From Camarhynchus parvulus (Eukaryota > Chordata > Aves > Passeriformes > Thraupidae): 64,000 bases of DNA. The stretch's first letter is position 1. Every line of letters begins with the position of its first letter. The translations under genes and the position numbers were made by a program. Location of the stretch: NCBI RefSeq assembly GCF_901933205.1, contig NC_044571.1:13160420-13224419 (forward strand), given 5' to 3'. Below are positions 11,223-23,769 of the stretch, in pieces. The notes beneath the pieces are model-generated. The model did not search any database and was not told where the DNA came from. It was given only the letters and a program-made list of their open reading frames with translations.

Positions 11223-14200
11223 CAGCTGAGTACAGCAGTCCAACTGGGTAATAAAGTGTTTGTTATTCCAGACATTTCACTAAATGCCTACAAATTTGAG
11301 TCATTCCACAAAGCATCTTCCTGAAAAAGTCATTTTTCAGGGACAGAAAATTTTAATCATTTAGTAAAATGACTAGTTTCACAACATTAGAGCAATGCCA
11401 ACAAAATATGAGACCATATTTAACTAAAAATATATTACTAACAATTTCAAACAGGTAAGAATACTATCCTCTGTATATGAATATTTATTTGGTCTTAGGT
11501 ATATATTCTTGGGTGTATATAGAAATAAACTCCACCTTAAAGCTGTAAGAAAAATTAAGGAGGCATTTATACAGAACATAATCATGAACACACTAGGAAA
11601 GATTTAAACTTTTAGCCTATAACTGGATAGTTGGCTTTTAGGGGAGGAAAAGTCATAATTTTTGTCACCTTCACTCCACATTTAAATGTGTGCTTTCCCT
11701 GTGAATGAAACAAGATGGGAGCAAGAGGCATATTGTATGGGATGGGATAACACCTCATCTTCCACGTTACTGTACATTTTGTGTACCACCTTTCTAAACA
11801 TCAGATCACAAGGAGGAAAATCCTAACTCTGTAAAATAAATCTTAGATACCTTTGCTAGAAATGTCCTATTGCTGTTTTCAAAATTACCATAGGACATTC
11901 CAAACTCAGATTCCAAAAAATACAGCTTTTATAGAAAACAGAACAGCCAGTACATATGAAATCAAAATGCTGAAAATTCACATCAAATATTAAGTTTTCC
12001 AACTCGGAGAAAGGGAGAATTTTCATTATGAAATAGTTTTAATTATTTGAACAAGTGGTATTATTCCTTTTGGAAGAATGGCACATTCAGATCCCATGCC
12101 AGCAAAGCACTTAAGTGTGGTCTTCTCTGTAATATCAAAAGCAGGCTACTGAAGTATCTTTCTGCCTGCTTACAAATGATCAAATTAAGATAATGGTCTC
12201 AGTGCAAATTCAGAAATCTTCAGTTTAATACTGCCTATACTAATGAAGTGGATAATTTCAGCACATAAATGTTAAAAAAGCAAAATATAATGGCACATAG
12301 CAACCACTGCAGTATTATTGGAGAGCCAACAACTTGAATGCAATAGCTCTTGTAGTCAGTATGATTTTCCAGCTGTTTTATAAAGTCATTTCCTCACTAT
12401 GCTGTCAGAACAATGCGCAGTGAAAATAAGACCATAAGCCTCAAATCCTTCCTTCAGCCTTGATCAAATCCTGTGAGCAGTGCTATCAGGGCTGATGTAG
12501 AAGCAGTTCACAGCCCATGTTTGGAGGTGTACTCTAAATTTAATTTTATCACCGTAAAGTCTGTGTAGGCCCATAGAAGTTTTAAATGTTCATAAACTCA
12601 TAGAAGATGTGCTGTACACAGTTATAATTTTTTATTCAGAATTACATTAAAACTTACTTATCTCTTTAGTGTTTATATCTTGCCTAGTCTGCAAAGAAAG
12701 AGGTGGGATTTCTGAACCAGTGCTATTCTGAGGCCATGCAATTGCCATTGCATTGTGACACTTGTTTGAAAAATAAAAGGTCAGATTATGAGAAATGTGA
12801 TTTTTCTAAGCAAAGAAAGTAAGCAAAGAAAGTGTGACAGATACCTGCTGTGAGGATTTTCAGTGAAGAACTTCATGGTGTCTTGTAGAAAAATTCTTGA
12901 AAAATCTGCAAATGTTGGAAATTCCTAAAGGACGTGTATTCTGAGTAAGAGACTGAGAAAAATGAGGACTCCAACACAAGTGAGAGACAAAATATCCTGC
13001 TCAAAAAAGATACATAAGTTTTTCAGAAGCACTAAAAGAGCCATTCTTGCTTTGAGATTTATTCATAAACTTTCTTTACTGTTTTACTAAAGGAGTATGC
13101 CTAGAACATTTTTGGTGATATGAAACTGAAAGTTAATATCAATACAAAGAAAAATCAGGAAATTATACTGGGAAAGAAAAAAACCACATTATTTTAGCTT
13201 ACAAAGAAATGACTGTATAAAGATGAGTAACAAACTTAGCTTGGAAACTACAAGTTTTTCTGCCTCTAGAACAGTGAAGTGCTGCAGCACAGAGCTGCTA
13301 CCCGAAGGGAAACTGTGCACCCATGTGAGAAAGCTTCTAAGTGTCCCACAAATGATCACATAAGCATCTCTTTCCACCCATGTGCAATAATTTTGTATGG
13401 CCAAAACCAGCAAATGTAAACAGTTTTATCTGCAAGTTTGATAAGGTCTGTGACTGTGTGGCAAGATGCCTTTCATGAACAGGACTGGGTTTTGCAACAG
13501 ATCTAACACAGCATTGCATTTTTTATACTTCCTTACACATTTGATCCTTTTTTAGATCATAAATTTAGCATTCTTGTGCTGTATTTTATTTACATACACA
13601 TAAACACATTTTAAAGAGTATAATGTACTTAGGTATAGTTTATGTTGTTAGCCAGCTTTATAATACTACAGATATTTCATTATCCTGATTATACCATCAG
13701 GTAAGATTAAATAAAACTTTTTCTCCATTTTCAACTTGCATTATAGAATCAAACACAATTAAATCAGAGACAGAAAGGCATTTAAAACTATTAGCTCAGG
13801 TTGGGTTTATTTCACAAAGCTCAGCTCAGAAGTTTATTTTCTGTTTTGTTGAATAGATTTAATCAGTACAGTGCAACTAGTAAGAAGTTAATTGATTTTT
13901 AAGTCCTGTAAGCATTTCAGATCTCATGCCTAGCTATTATTCTTAATTATAAAAGGTTACAGTTGAATTCTTTCAATATATGTGACTATAACACAAAGTA
14001 AGCCTAAAAAACTAGGTCAGCTCTTCATCACAAGTACAAAGCAATGTTCTTCATATTTCAGTACAGCATGGAAACCAGAATAATTTGTAGTGCAAAAGTT
14101 ATATTCAGGTAAACACAACTTTTCTAACCAATGTGATTGTCCTATCTCCAAACATTTTTCATATAACCACAGTATGCATTCTTAACAGTTACTTTATAAT

Positions 14201-15857
14201 AGTTATTTAGAAAGTTTTTCATCAGCAGATAAAGCAAGAGTACCTATGCCTGTACTGTTTTCCTCATAGATTCATCTTGAAGAAATTCTGATTTAAGAGG
14301 TCTAAATTATTAAATATATCCTTCATTAAATCTGACTTGCATTTAGCTGAGCTGATTTTCTCAAAAACTTTGTAGGTGGAATTACAAAGTCCATTATAGA
14401 TTTAGTAGTTGGTTTTATAGGTTTTGTGCTTGCTTTGTCTGATGTTTTTTAGGACTCTCTGGTTGATTTTGGTGGCAAGAACATTAATTTAAATCTGGGT
14501 TTAAAAGACTAAAGGTTCCAAAAATCTGCCTGAAAAATATAAATCAAATTAGAGGAGTAGTTTTTCCTCTAAGGAGTAGGTTTCCTAAAAAAAAATTTCA
14601 TTTTTTCCATATTCCAAAAATACTTCAATTTGAGTTTACAAACATCTCCTGGAAAGCCGCACACTTAAATTCCCCCCTTTCATCAGCTAGGATCTCATTC
14701 TTACATTTTCTGCAAGAGATGGAGATCAGAGTTAATGCTGCTTTTATGGTTTTTATCCACCAAAGACAGCTCAGGGATTGTTTTGCACCTTTACCATGAA
14801 AGTCTGTTGAGGGAGCAGTGTCTTACACTAGTTCCTCATAAACTGGAAAACTCCCTTGCGTGGAGCAAAATATTGGGGATCTTGCTGTATTTTAGTTAAG
14901 TCACAAAGAGATTTATCTGCTGTAATCTTCTTTTCCTAATATTTTTCCTCTTTTTTTGCTTCTAATTTGTTAACTATATATTGCTGTTAATAAACTCTAT
15001 AGTTTATCAGTTCTATAACAGCAAATTTCTGCAATCCTCGCTGCATTTCCGCTTCCATGCAATGCATTCAGGGAGATTTGCTGAAGGTCAGACAGACAGA
15101 GCAACATGAATGAATTGAAGTCAAGAGTTTAGACTCTCTCTTGACCTAAATCTCTTCATTTTCAATTCATTGCAGATGCAGGTGCTTACCAAAACTCACA
15201 CTGAAATCAGTAAATGCCAGCAAGCAATAGCATTCCACTAATTTTAGACTGCAGTGGAAAAGCAATGCAAAGAAATAAAGCTCAGAAAGAAAAATGAAGC
15301 TGAATACAGTGAGGGGAAGCATTGGGCTCCATCAGCAAAGCAGTTAGGACAGCATTGGATGGACTTAAGCCACAATAGCATTGTGACATATTGCACATCT
15401 TTGTGACTCAGGAGAAGAATGACATTTCCTTGGGTTTAACTTTTGGGTTGCTTTTGAAAACTAACCATTTAGCAGTACCTACAATAATTTTTTTTTAATT
15501 TAAGGAAAAAAAAGGAAAATTATTTGATTTTTCCATGTTGATAACCAAGACACCTAATAGTGTAATAGAGTTGCTGAATTGAGGCTGTACAGGATGAACC
15601 ATGAGGGGTGAAAAGCAGAAGAGCGAAAGAAGCAGAATGAGAAAATAAGAGCAAAGGAAAAGGTGAGGGAATCTGTGATGTGCAATGTGGTCAACTTACC
15701 AGGTTTAGCCTCACTAACATCAATAGTAGAATTAAACACATAAGAGCTGAAACTGGATACTTTGAGCGTTGTTCATTGTGCAGTGATGACGAGCATGTCA
15801 CTAAGCCAGGAACAGGAAAAGTCTGCTCCTTCAGAGTGGAATCCACGGTGTCTTCAC
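11223..15857. other. Repeat-poor, gene-free AT-rich stretch
   Basis: About 4.6 kb without a recognisable transposable element, RNA gene or coding exon. The only local structure I noticed is a small tandem duplication of AAGCAAAGAAAGT near 12810-12832. All open frames are short and look random. Confidence 0.6.
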
Positions 15858-16292
15858 TGAGTCACAGAGCCACAGAATGGGCCAGGCTGGGAGTGACCAC
15901 AGTGGGGTCATTCAGTCCAGCCTCCCTGCTCAAGCAGGGCCATCCCAGAGCATGTGACACAGGACTGTATCCAGATGGTTTTTAAACATCTCCAGGGTTC
16001 ACAGCTCCCTGGGCAATCTGTCGCACTGACCACACCTGCAAAGGGAAGAAGTTCTTCCTCACGTTCAGGGGAACTTCCTGTGCATCAGTTTCTGCCCCTT
16101 GCCTCTCTCCCTGTTGCCTGGCACCACCAAAAGGAGCCTGCAGAAGGCTCCATCCTCTCAATACCCTCCCTTCAAATACTTACAGTGTAAATGATTGAGT
16201 TTCCCTCTCAGTCATTTCTCCTCAGGGCTGAACAGGCCCAGCTCCTTCAGCCTTTCCTCATAAGAGAGATGTTTCCAGCAGCCTGAGCAGCT
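15858..16292 (-). mobile_element. CR1 LINE 3' portion
   Basis: This is the reverse complement of a CR1 tail. The 3' terminus is at the left (GTCACAGAGCCACAGAATGG, about 15860-15880). It is followed by the segment with CTCCCTGCTCAAGCAGGGCC (about 15921-15940) and then the C-terminal coding part, with CAGGGCTGAACAGGCCCAGC near 16225-16245. About 435 bp is retained, 5'-truncated. Several indels break the frame. Confidence 0.9.
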
Positions 16293-17550
16293 GGCTAAAA
16301 TTGGCTAAACGGAAGTCAGAGACAAAAGATGGCTGAGACAACTACTGTTCAGCAGCTGCATGCAGCTTATAAGAAGAGTATTTGAGATGTTTTTGCTTCT
16401 CATTTGAACCAGATGTTCTTTGATTTCATTTTTAAACAATGCCTTACCCTTTCTGAGACTTTCCTAGAAAGAGCATTCTCTTTTGTCATGTCTGGTGACT
16501 AATTCCAATTGATAATAATTTCAGGAAAGTGTTAATGTGTGCTTCAAAGATTTTAATTACTGTTTCTGTGACTATCCATTATTTATAAGTCATTTCCCAA
16601 TCTGAAGCTGGGAAATCAGTTACTCAAAGAGTAAAAACATGCTGAAATGCCTGAAATTAAAAAAATAAACCAAAAAACCTAAAACCACAACTTTTATTTA
16701 GATACTCTTTTCCCACACTTACTAATCTTGATTGTAACGCACAAAAGAAACTAGATTTGGTCTCTCAAATTCTCAACAAAGAATCTTATTAAAACAGAGC
16801 TGCAGGAATTGTGGACAGGGCACAGGGAGGCAGAAGATCATACCTCATCATAATCCTTGCTTTCCTGCTTGCATCCCAACATAGTCATACAAATATCTCT
16901 GAAATGTGGCACACTTTTTTTCACTGCAAAACTCTTCCTGTACCTTATTTCCCTAATGAGGAACATACAAGGCACATATAAACTCAACAGACAAATGAAA
17001 CTTGAATTGCGGAAAAGGCAGATTTTAAAACTCTAATGCATCATATTCTCCCGCAGGTATTTTTGTTCATCAAATTTTCCTGAAGACCTGGAAATCAGAG
17101 GTTTGCCATCACATCAGTCACTGTAGACAGCTACAGTCTATTTTTCCACCAGAGAAGGAAATGCTAAAAACAATCAACTAAAGCCTTTTTATCTGTATTG
17201 TTGGTTTTTTCTCCCTATTTACTTGGAAAGAAAACAAACCAACTTACCATCCTGAGGGAAAATAACAACATTACAAGAAAATATATTATGTGAGGGAATT
17301 AGAAATTTGATCCACTTCCCAAAATTGGACTATTATAAACTGAAGAATTATATAAATCTTGTTGACACAAGATATATATTACATTTACAGGGATTCAGGT
17401 TATGAAACAACCACATTTCATTTCATTCAGGTTATGAAACCACTACTACCACACCAAGCTCCTAGTTTGTTTAAAGATCTACGTGTCAAAAGTGCTCAAC
17501 ATCCATCATGCTAAAACTGTTCTAAGGAAAAACTGAGCTAACTTGCATCA
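16293..17550. other. Gene-free unique DNA
   Basis: No recognised repeat or gene. A partial duplication around 17394-17440 repeats CAGGTTATGAAAC with CATTTCATTTCATT between the copies. Confidence 0.5.
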
Positions 17551-17665
17551 AAAATAAAATAAAATAAAACAAAACAAAATAAAATAAAATAAAATAAAAT
17601 AAAATAAAATAAAATAAAATAAAATAAAATAAAATAAAATAAAATAAAATAAAATAAAATAAAAT
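17551..17665 (+). repeat. (AAAAT)23 microsatellite
   Basis: There are 23 five-base units across 115 bp. All are AAAAT except the fourth and fifth, which are AAAAC. The near perfection suggests a young, probably length-variable array. I see no LINE or SINE tail joined to it. Confidence 0.98.
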
Positions 17666-18393
17666 ATCCCCAATGCATTACTCTGTCAATTATCAGCTTG
17701 GTGGGTTTCTCAGAGGAAAGGACCTTTCAGTTTGTGAAGACTTTGCCAGGTATGATATGTCTGATGTGTTTACGTGGGGAGCATTTAGCCTCTCAGCTGT
17801 CTCCCCAGGCCATGGGTGCCTGCCATCTAACACACCTGAGACAGTCCTTTCCAGTCCATCTTACACTCAACACCAGCAGCATATTTGTTCTGTCTTTGGT
17901 CTGAAAATATCATAAAATGTCCATTCCTTTAACTGTCTAATTAGTGGGAGCAATCTCCCATTCTCATTCCCCCATTGTCATCATACACATAAAATAACAT
18001 TTTCCCTTCTCTGCCCAGGGTTTGCAACTCTAAAAAATTTCTCAGAAAACAGAGATGAGGCGTTTCAGTGCACAGCAAAAATGATCAGACACTATCAGGG
18101 AAATGTTCCTTCCACATTTTGTCTCTTTAATTATTATTTATAATTGACAAATTAACCTTGGGATGATGTAGAAAGCAGAACACAAAATATGGATGGCAAC
18201 AGAAAAAGGGAAAGAAAAGCAATTACGTAGCATTGTCACATTTAAAATAAGGTTGTATAATAGAGTCAAAACAGATTAACTCATTTTGTGCACCTTGCAA
18301 GGCTTACATGGTCTCCCCCTCCTCTGTCAAAAACCTGCATCCTCTCAGTTGCTCACCTTCATGCTGCAGACACAGAGGTCACAGCACGAGAGT
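17666..18393. other. Gene-free spacer between pentamer and minisatellite
   Basis: Unique sequence. Two overlapping open frames at 17673-17915 look non-coding: no domain is recognisable. Confidence 0.45.
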
Positions 18394-18581
18394 GAGGAGA
18401 TGATTGAGCCAGCACAAAGCCACCACGCTCAGCTGCCAGTGAGGAGATGACTGAGCCAGCACAAAGCCACCACACTCAGCTGCCAGCCAGGAGATGACTG
18501 AGCCAGCACAAAGCCACCACACTCAGCTGCCAGTGAGGAGATGACTGAGCCAGCACAAAGCCACCACGCTCAGCTGCCAGT
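18394..18581 (+). repeat. 47-bp minisatellite, 4 copies
   Basis: Four head-to-tail units start at 18394, 18441, 18488 and 18535, each exactly 47 bp. The unit runs from GAGGAGATGA through GAGCCAGCACAAAGCCACC to CTCAGCTGCCAGT. Units differ only at scattered sites: ATT or ACT after GATG, CACGCTC or CACACTC, and GTGAGG or GCCAGG. The array is more GC-rich than its surroundings. Because 47 is not a multiple of three, it cannot encode a simple protein repeat. Confidence 0.97.
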
Positions 18582-20549
18582 GGCTCTGCAGCCATTGAGG
18601 CTGTCACTGCTGCAGCCCCAGCCCCGGTGGAACCAGGCAGGGCCTGGGCTCCTCTGCTGCTGGCACATAAAGCCATAAAGTCAGGTCTTCCCTGAATGTT
18701 GCTGATATGAATTTACCTCCAGTTTGGTGACAAAACTGTAGATGTACATTACAGAAGGTAAAATAGACAGGAAATGTTTGAAGTATTTGCTTACTTTATA
18801 AATGTAAGTCTTTGGATATTCAACTTTTTGGGAGCCTACATTGGTCTTTCCTGCTGGGGAGATGAGGTTTTACAGTATTCTTTACAAGTTATTGACCTGA
18901 GCTTTCAGGCACTTTTTAAATCCATTTCAATACCCATGTGTGTATACTACACTGTAATGTGGAGGTAATTATTTTCAGTCCTCAAAGTCAATATAATGAC
19001 AAGGTGGCATTTGTTATTTCTATAACTCTATATGACTCATTACAGAATTTAACAATATATTATCCATTTGACTAAATTAGCAAAATATATAAACAAATGA
19101 AATCAGGCACAAACATCACACTTAATCTTACTAACAGCTCTCACTTTAATGATGTGTTCCACTTGTTGTGATTATCACTTGGTAGTTGGGGAATTAACCA
19201 GTTCTAGACTATCAGTATGAGTTACAATAATAATGTCCAGAACTATCTTTATTTACATCCTCTTTATCTTCTGGACCCAAAAATAGTTTGGAATAGTTCT
19301 GAAGACCTTAAAATTCCGAAGACAAAGTTAATAGCCTTCTGAGCATGCTTCTGACTTGTTTTTCAAACACATAGATTTTATTGACACCTCTGAATAGAGT
19401 AAGAAGATTCTTATATACAAGTACTTCAGACTACATTATGTGTGATCTTATGTCATACAATGTAATCTTCCAGACTCTTTCTGAATTAATAAATTCAAGT
19501 ACTATGAAAAATATTCTTACAGTAGTTAGTTTGGCTTTGGTTTGGTTGGGTTGGTTTTTTTTTTGTTACAGACAAACATCAGTCTAAAGCTATAAGTTAT
19601 GCTGCATATACTATTAAATTTAGATATCATATATGATATCATATATGCCATAATGCCTTTAACAACAGCAAGGATCAGAAGGGCACAAACAAAGACTTCA
19701 GTTCAGAAAGAAAGGTAGATTAACGATAGATAATAAAATCAGACATAAAAGATTTAGCTTCTCTGCTGCATTTTCAGTAGATGTTGAAATCTGAGCAAAA
19801 AAAGTCATATGAATTCTCATTCTTAATAATGACTCAGCAGAAATTTGTATGTCTTAAACTTTATACTCTTATTCTGAACAAATAATAAATATATTATGCC
19901 ACTCAATTAAAAATACATAAAAGCACACAGAACAAATATCCAGGAGAGCAGTAAAGTTAGTGTGACTAAGATAATAAAAGGTAAATACATAGTACAAGAG
20001 AAAGAATTAAAATTATTATTATAATCTAATGAAAATATTTCTTATCCTACTCAGAAATATTATAAAAATAAAGGAAAAATCATGAGCCAACTGAGCTTAA
20101 GTATGGGTCAGTGCTGATTTATAAGTGTGTCAGGATTTCACTTGATCAGATTCTTCATTGAACAGTTTATTTATTTTATTTATTTATTTTTTCCTCACAA
20201 CCCATGCAAATTAAGCAGTAAACAGTAGTAAATGCATTATAAATTTCACACTGTTCACAGTAAACATAAACCTCATTTCCATCTCTTCACATTGTCTTCA
20301 CAGATCTCTTGGTTTCCAGACTGGAAATGGTGGAGTTCCTTCAGCTGGCATTACAAATAGCCAAGATGTTCCTTGCTACCTTTTGGACCCTCCAGTTTAA
20401 TCTTCAGTGTGGGTTTGCAGACCAGCGCTCTTTATTAACACATGACAAGTAAAGCAGTCATTTGCATTTACAGAGAACAAAGACACAAAGGTTTCTTAAA
20501 TTTTCTTTTCTGGAAGCACTCAGTGGTTTTGGTTTAAGGATAGAAAAAG
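18582..20549. other. Gene-free AT-rich DNA
   Basis: A GC-rich tail of the minisatellite region continues to about 18665, then sequence becomes AT-rich. It includes a perfect palindrome at 19623-19640 and a TTTA-rich patch near 20165-20190. No recognisable gene or transposon. Confidence 0.55.
19623..19640. repeat. 18-bp perfect palindrome
   Basis: GATATCATATATGATATC equals its own reverse complement. The sequence then continues with another ATATAT block. In AT-rich DNA this may be chance. It could extrude as a small cruciform. Confidence 0.8.
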
Positions 20550-20569
20550 GATAGATAGATTAGATAGAT

Positions 20570-20641
<72 letters not shown>

Positions 20642-20650
20642 CAGACAGAT
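20550..20650 (+). repeat. (GATA)n microsatellite
   Basis: This starts with imperfect GATAGATT units (20550-20578), continues as an uninterrupted GATA run of about 15 to 17 units to 20640, and ends in GACA variants (20641-20650). It is typical of a length-polymorphic tetranucleotide locus. Confidence 0.98.
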
Positions 20651-20745
20651 ATGCACCTGTTTTTCTTTCTGTTCTATGAAAGGTGGAATGGTGGAAAATT
20701 TGGGAAGAAGAATAAGATCCATGTTAGACTCTTTCATCTTTGTCC

Positions 20746-21556
20746 TGTCTTAGCTTCAGCTGGCAGCAAAGTGCCATGCAGCTGCTCACCCACTCCCCAG
20801 TGAGATGAGGATGAGAAGCAGAACAAAAGGATAAGAACACTTTAATAACTGAAATAAAATAAAATCTTATAATAAACATAGAATCACATAATTACTTGGG
20901 TTGGAAGGGACTTTAAAACTCATCTAGTTAGATCCCCTGTCATGGGCAAGGACATCGTCCACTAGATCAGGTTGTTCAAAGTTCCATCCCACCTGGCCTT
21001 GAACACTTCCAGGGATGGGGTGTCCACAGCTCCTTTGGGCAACTTCCTCACTCCCATCCACTCTCAGAGAATAAGAATTTTAAATAAAATAGTGTGCTAA
21101 ATTTTCAGGAGGAAGGGGTATTTTCTGCCATATTTCTATACCCTTAACAAGAGAAGGGAGAAAGCAGAGAGATAAATAAAACACAAGAAAGACAACTGAT
21201 GCACAAAGCAATTGCTCACCACCCACTGATTGATGCTCAGCTAGTACCCAAATAACAATCAGCCCCTCCTACCAAACTCTCCCCAGTTCATACCCTGGCT
21301 GTCACATTCTGTGGTGTGGAATATCCCTTTGGCATGTCTGGGTCAGACACCCTGACTGTAATCTCTCACAGATTAGTGCACCTCCTTAAGAGCAGACCAT
21401 GAGACACTGAAATAGCCTTGACTTAGTAGAAACACTGCATTGCAAAACTGAAATATCTGTGTGTTATCAGCATTATTCTCACAACAAATCAAAAAATACA
21501 GCACTGTAATAGCTCCTAAGAAGAAAATTAACTCTATCCTGTACAAAACCAGGATA
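20746..21556 (-). mobile_element. Endogenous retrovirus LTR, interrupted by a CR1
   Basis: Read on the minus strand this is a long terminal repeat of an avian ERV (ERVL-like by resemblance). The + strand shows its inverted landmarks: the AGCTTCAGCTGGCAGC segment (about 20752), a CACTTTAATAACTG segment near 20840, the TGCTCACCACCCACTGA segment near 21212-21230, the GTGGTGTGGAATATCCCTTTGG segment near 21310-21335, and the LTR start inverted at GAAAATTAACTCTATCCTG to about 21556. A CR1 (20877-21080) splits it. The termini have drifted. If the left boundary is instead 20741, flanks ATCTT and ATTTT match at 4 of 5 bases, which is weak support for a target-site duplication. No internal retroviral genes are present, so it is probably a solo LTR. 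Confidence 0.75.
20877..21080 (-). mobile_element. CR1 LINE 3' fragment nested in the LTR
   Basis: The + strand reads CATAGAATCACATAATTAC, then TTGGGTTGGAAGGGAC, then a CATGGGCAAGGACA segment, CTAGATCAGGTTGTTCAAAG and the CACCTGGCCTTGAACACTTC segment. This is the reverse complement of a standard avian CR1 3' end. About 200 bp is kept and the 5' side is truncated. It interrupts the flanking LTR, so it inserted after that LTR. Confidence 0.92.
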
Positions 21557-22079
21557 ATTTTAAAGTTCTGTAATCATCCAAATGTTCCAATGATCTAATC
21601 TGTTAGCTTTCCATTGATAGCTACCCAGAATGACTTTGTATTGTCAGAGAAATTGACAGGCAATTTGAGATGCTTCTATCACTCATCTGGTAGATAGCAG
21701 TTGCCAACTATAAGTGAAGAAAGATTTTTCAGTATTTCCTCTTTCTACTTCTCCAGATTGCATCTGAATTGGCTTATTCCTTCCTGCTTATGCATCATGA
21801 TGGTGTGTGCTCACTCTCAGATCTCTCAATTTGGTTCATTTCCTGGACTTGCAGTTTTGTTGAAATTTGTCTTTGAGTCAAGCGTTTTTATTAGCATAAC
21901 ACACTGTCTAAATGAAGAAATTTTAGGGCTAAATCCAGCTATCTGTGTAGAAAAACTCTAATTTTCAATTAAATCACTGTAGGTATCTTTATATCTTCAG
22001 GGCCAGAGACTTCAATGTTTCTGTTACATGGGATGATAACGTGTATTTGGCTCAGACCACTGGGGTGAGATCAAGTACA
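21557..22079. other. Gene-free spacer
   Basis: Unique sequence between an LTR and a CR1. An open frame at 21701-21961 has no recognisable domain. Confidence 0.45.
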
Positions 22080-23769
22080 ACTGGGCTGGGTCAAGCCCTA
22101 GAAACACCCAGTAAAAGTGAACTAACTTCTCTCTAAAAGCTCTGATTATCACCACTGAAAAACATCCCTTGGGTCAGAACAGCACATATTAGTTTGAGGC
22201 AAGATACCATGGGAGGCAGCTCTGAAGGGCAGTGGCACAGAGCAGCTGATCAAGAACAACCTCCTCAAAGCACACAGATGAACAACTACAATGTGCAGAA
22301 GCCTAAGGAAGAGCGGTCAAAGGCAAGCGTGGATGAAAAAGGCACTTAAGAACAAACTCATAAAAATAAGTACTCAGGAGTGTGGACAAGGACAGGACTC
22401 CTAGCAGAAATGTAGAGCTGATGTTTTAACTTAAGGAGAAGATTTAGGAAAGACATATCTCAGCTGGAGCTGAAACTAGCAAGGGATGTGAAGGGCAACA
22501 ACCAGGGCTTCTACACATATGTCACCAACAGATTAAAATACAGAAAGTATGGGATCTCTGTTTAATGGGGCCAGAGACCAAATGGCAAAAGACATAAAAG
22601 GGCTGATTTTCCATCTATGCTTGATGTCATTATTTTCTACAAAGAAATTACTGGCTTTGTGAACAAGACTACCACAGTTAGACTACCACAGTTGAGGTAA
22701 TTTACCTGAAATGTAGCTTTCCATACAAATTCCCAAACTATCCTATTACCAAACTGGTGAAATACAACTTTGATGGGTGGACAGTTAGGTGAGCAGAAAA
22801 TTATTGCCAGATTGCCCACCTGAAAAGGCTCTAATCAGGGGTTCAGTGGCCAAGCAGAGGAAAATTGCCAGTGATGCTCATGAGGAGGAATTATACTGAG
22901 GCCAGCAATGGTTTTTGTTTTTATAAATGTCCTGAATTATAAGATGCAGTGCATGCCGAGGAATATTATGGATAATATCAAACTGGAGGTATGTGAATGA
23001 TACCAAACCAACAGGTTTTCTATTGAGAAGGACTTGTAAGTCAGGGGAAAGGCATTTACAGGAAATTTATCAGGCTCAGCCATAGGAAATGTCAAATTCT
23101 GCACCTCAGAGGACTAACTCAAGAACTGGTACAGACTGATGGGTGACTGGCTGTAAAGTAGCTTTGCAGAAAAAGGCTTGTGTATCCCAGTGGATAACAT
23201 GCTGAGTGTGAGTAAGCAGGGAGCAAAGGAAGCAAACCACATCCTGAGCTGTGCTGCCTAAAGTACAGCTGGCAGATTGAGGGAGCTGACCTTCCTGTCT
23301 TCTCAGCCTTGGTGAAGCACATCTGGAGTGCCTGGTCCAGTTCTGGCCAGGTCAGTTTAAGAGGGATATGAACACATTGGAATGAGCCCAGTGGCAGTGC
23401 ACTGGGAGGGCAGTGGTGTGCATGGCACACCAGGAGAGGGGGAGAACGGGGTTTGCTCACTCAGGAAGGGTAGAGTAAGGAAGAAACTGAAGAGATGGTA
23501 CAAAGGATGTAAAGCCAGGTGCTTTGAAAGTGTGCAGCCAAAGGACAAGAGAAAACTGACACAAATTGCCCCACAAATGGAAGCTCTGTAAGATAAAAAA
23601 GAAAAAAAGGTCTTAAATAGCAAGGGTTGCAGAATACTGAATCATTGGAGCAGGTACACACAGAGGGGATTTAAATGACATCCTTGGACATACTCAAAAA
23701 TCAGGTCCTGTCTCATGCAATGAGTTGAATGAGGCTTCCCTCTCAACCTAAGTTACTCCTTATTCTATC
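22080..23769 (+). mobile_element. Decayed CR1 LINE, second long copy
   Basis: This is a + strand CR1 of about 1.7 kb. Its left part (about 22190-22340) matches the region well before the RT domain. About 22370-22530 matches the segment leading toward the RT (ELKLARDVKGNN-type, with the frame broken). The RT region itself is heavily eroded or partly deleted. From about 23190 to 23380 it follows the C-terminal half (HIWSAWSSSG-like). The 3' part has a recognisable TCCTTGGACATACTCAAAA segment near 23680 and ends near CAACCTAAGTTACTCC at 23740-23769 without a clean octamer tail. A 15-bp duplication (GACTACCACAGTT) occurs at about 22664-22694. Not active. Confidence 0.75.

Noticed and set aside
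20534..20737. Ile-Tyr-Leu-Ser repeat peptide on minus
   Set aside because: A direct translation of the GATA microsatellite, not a protein.
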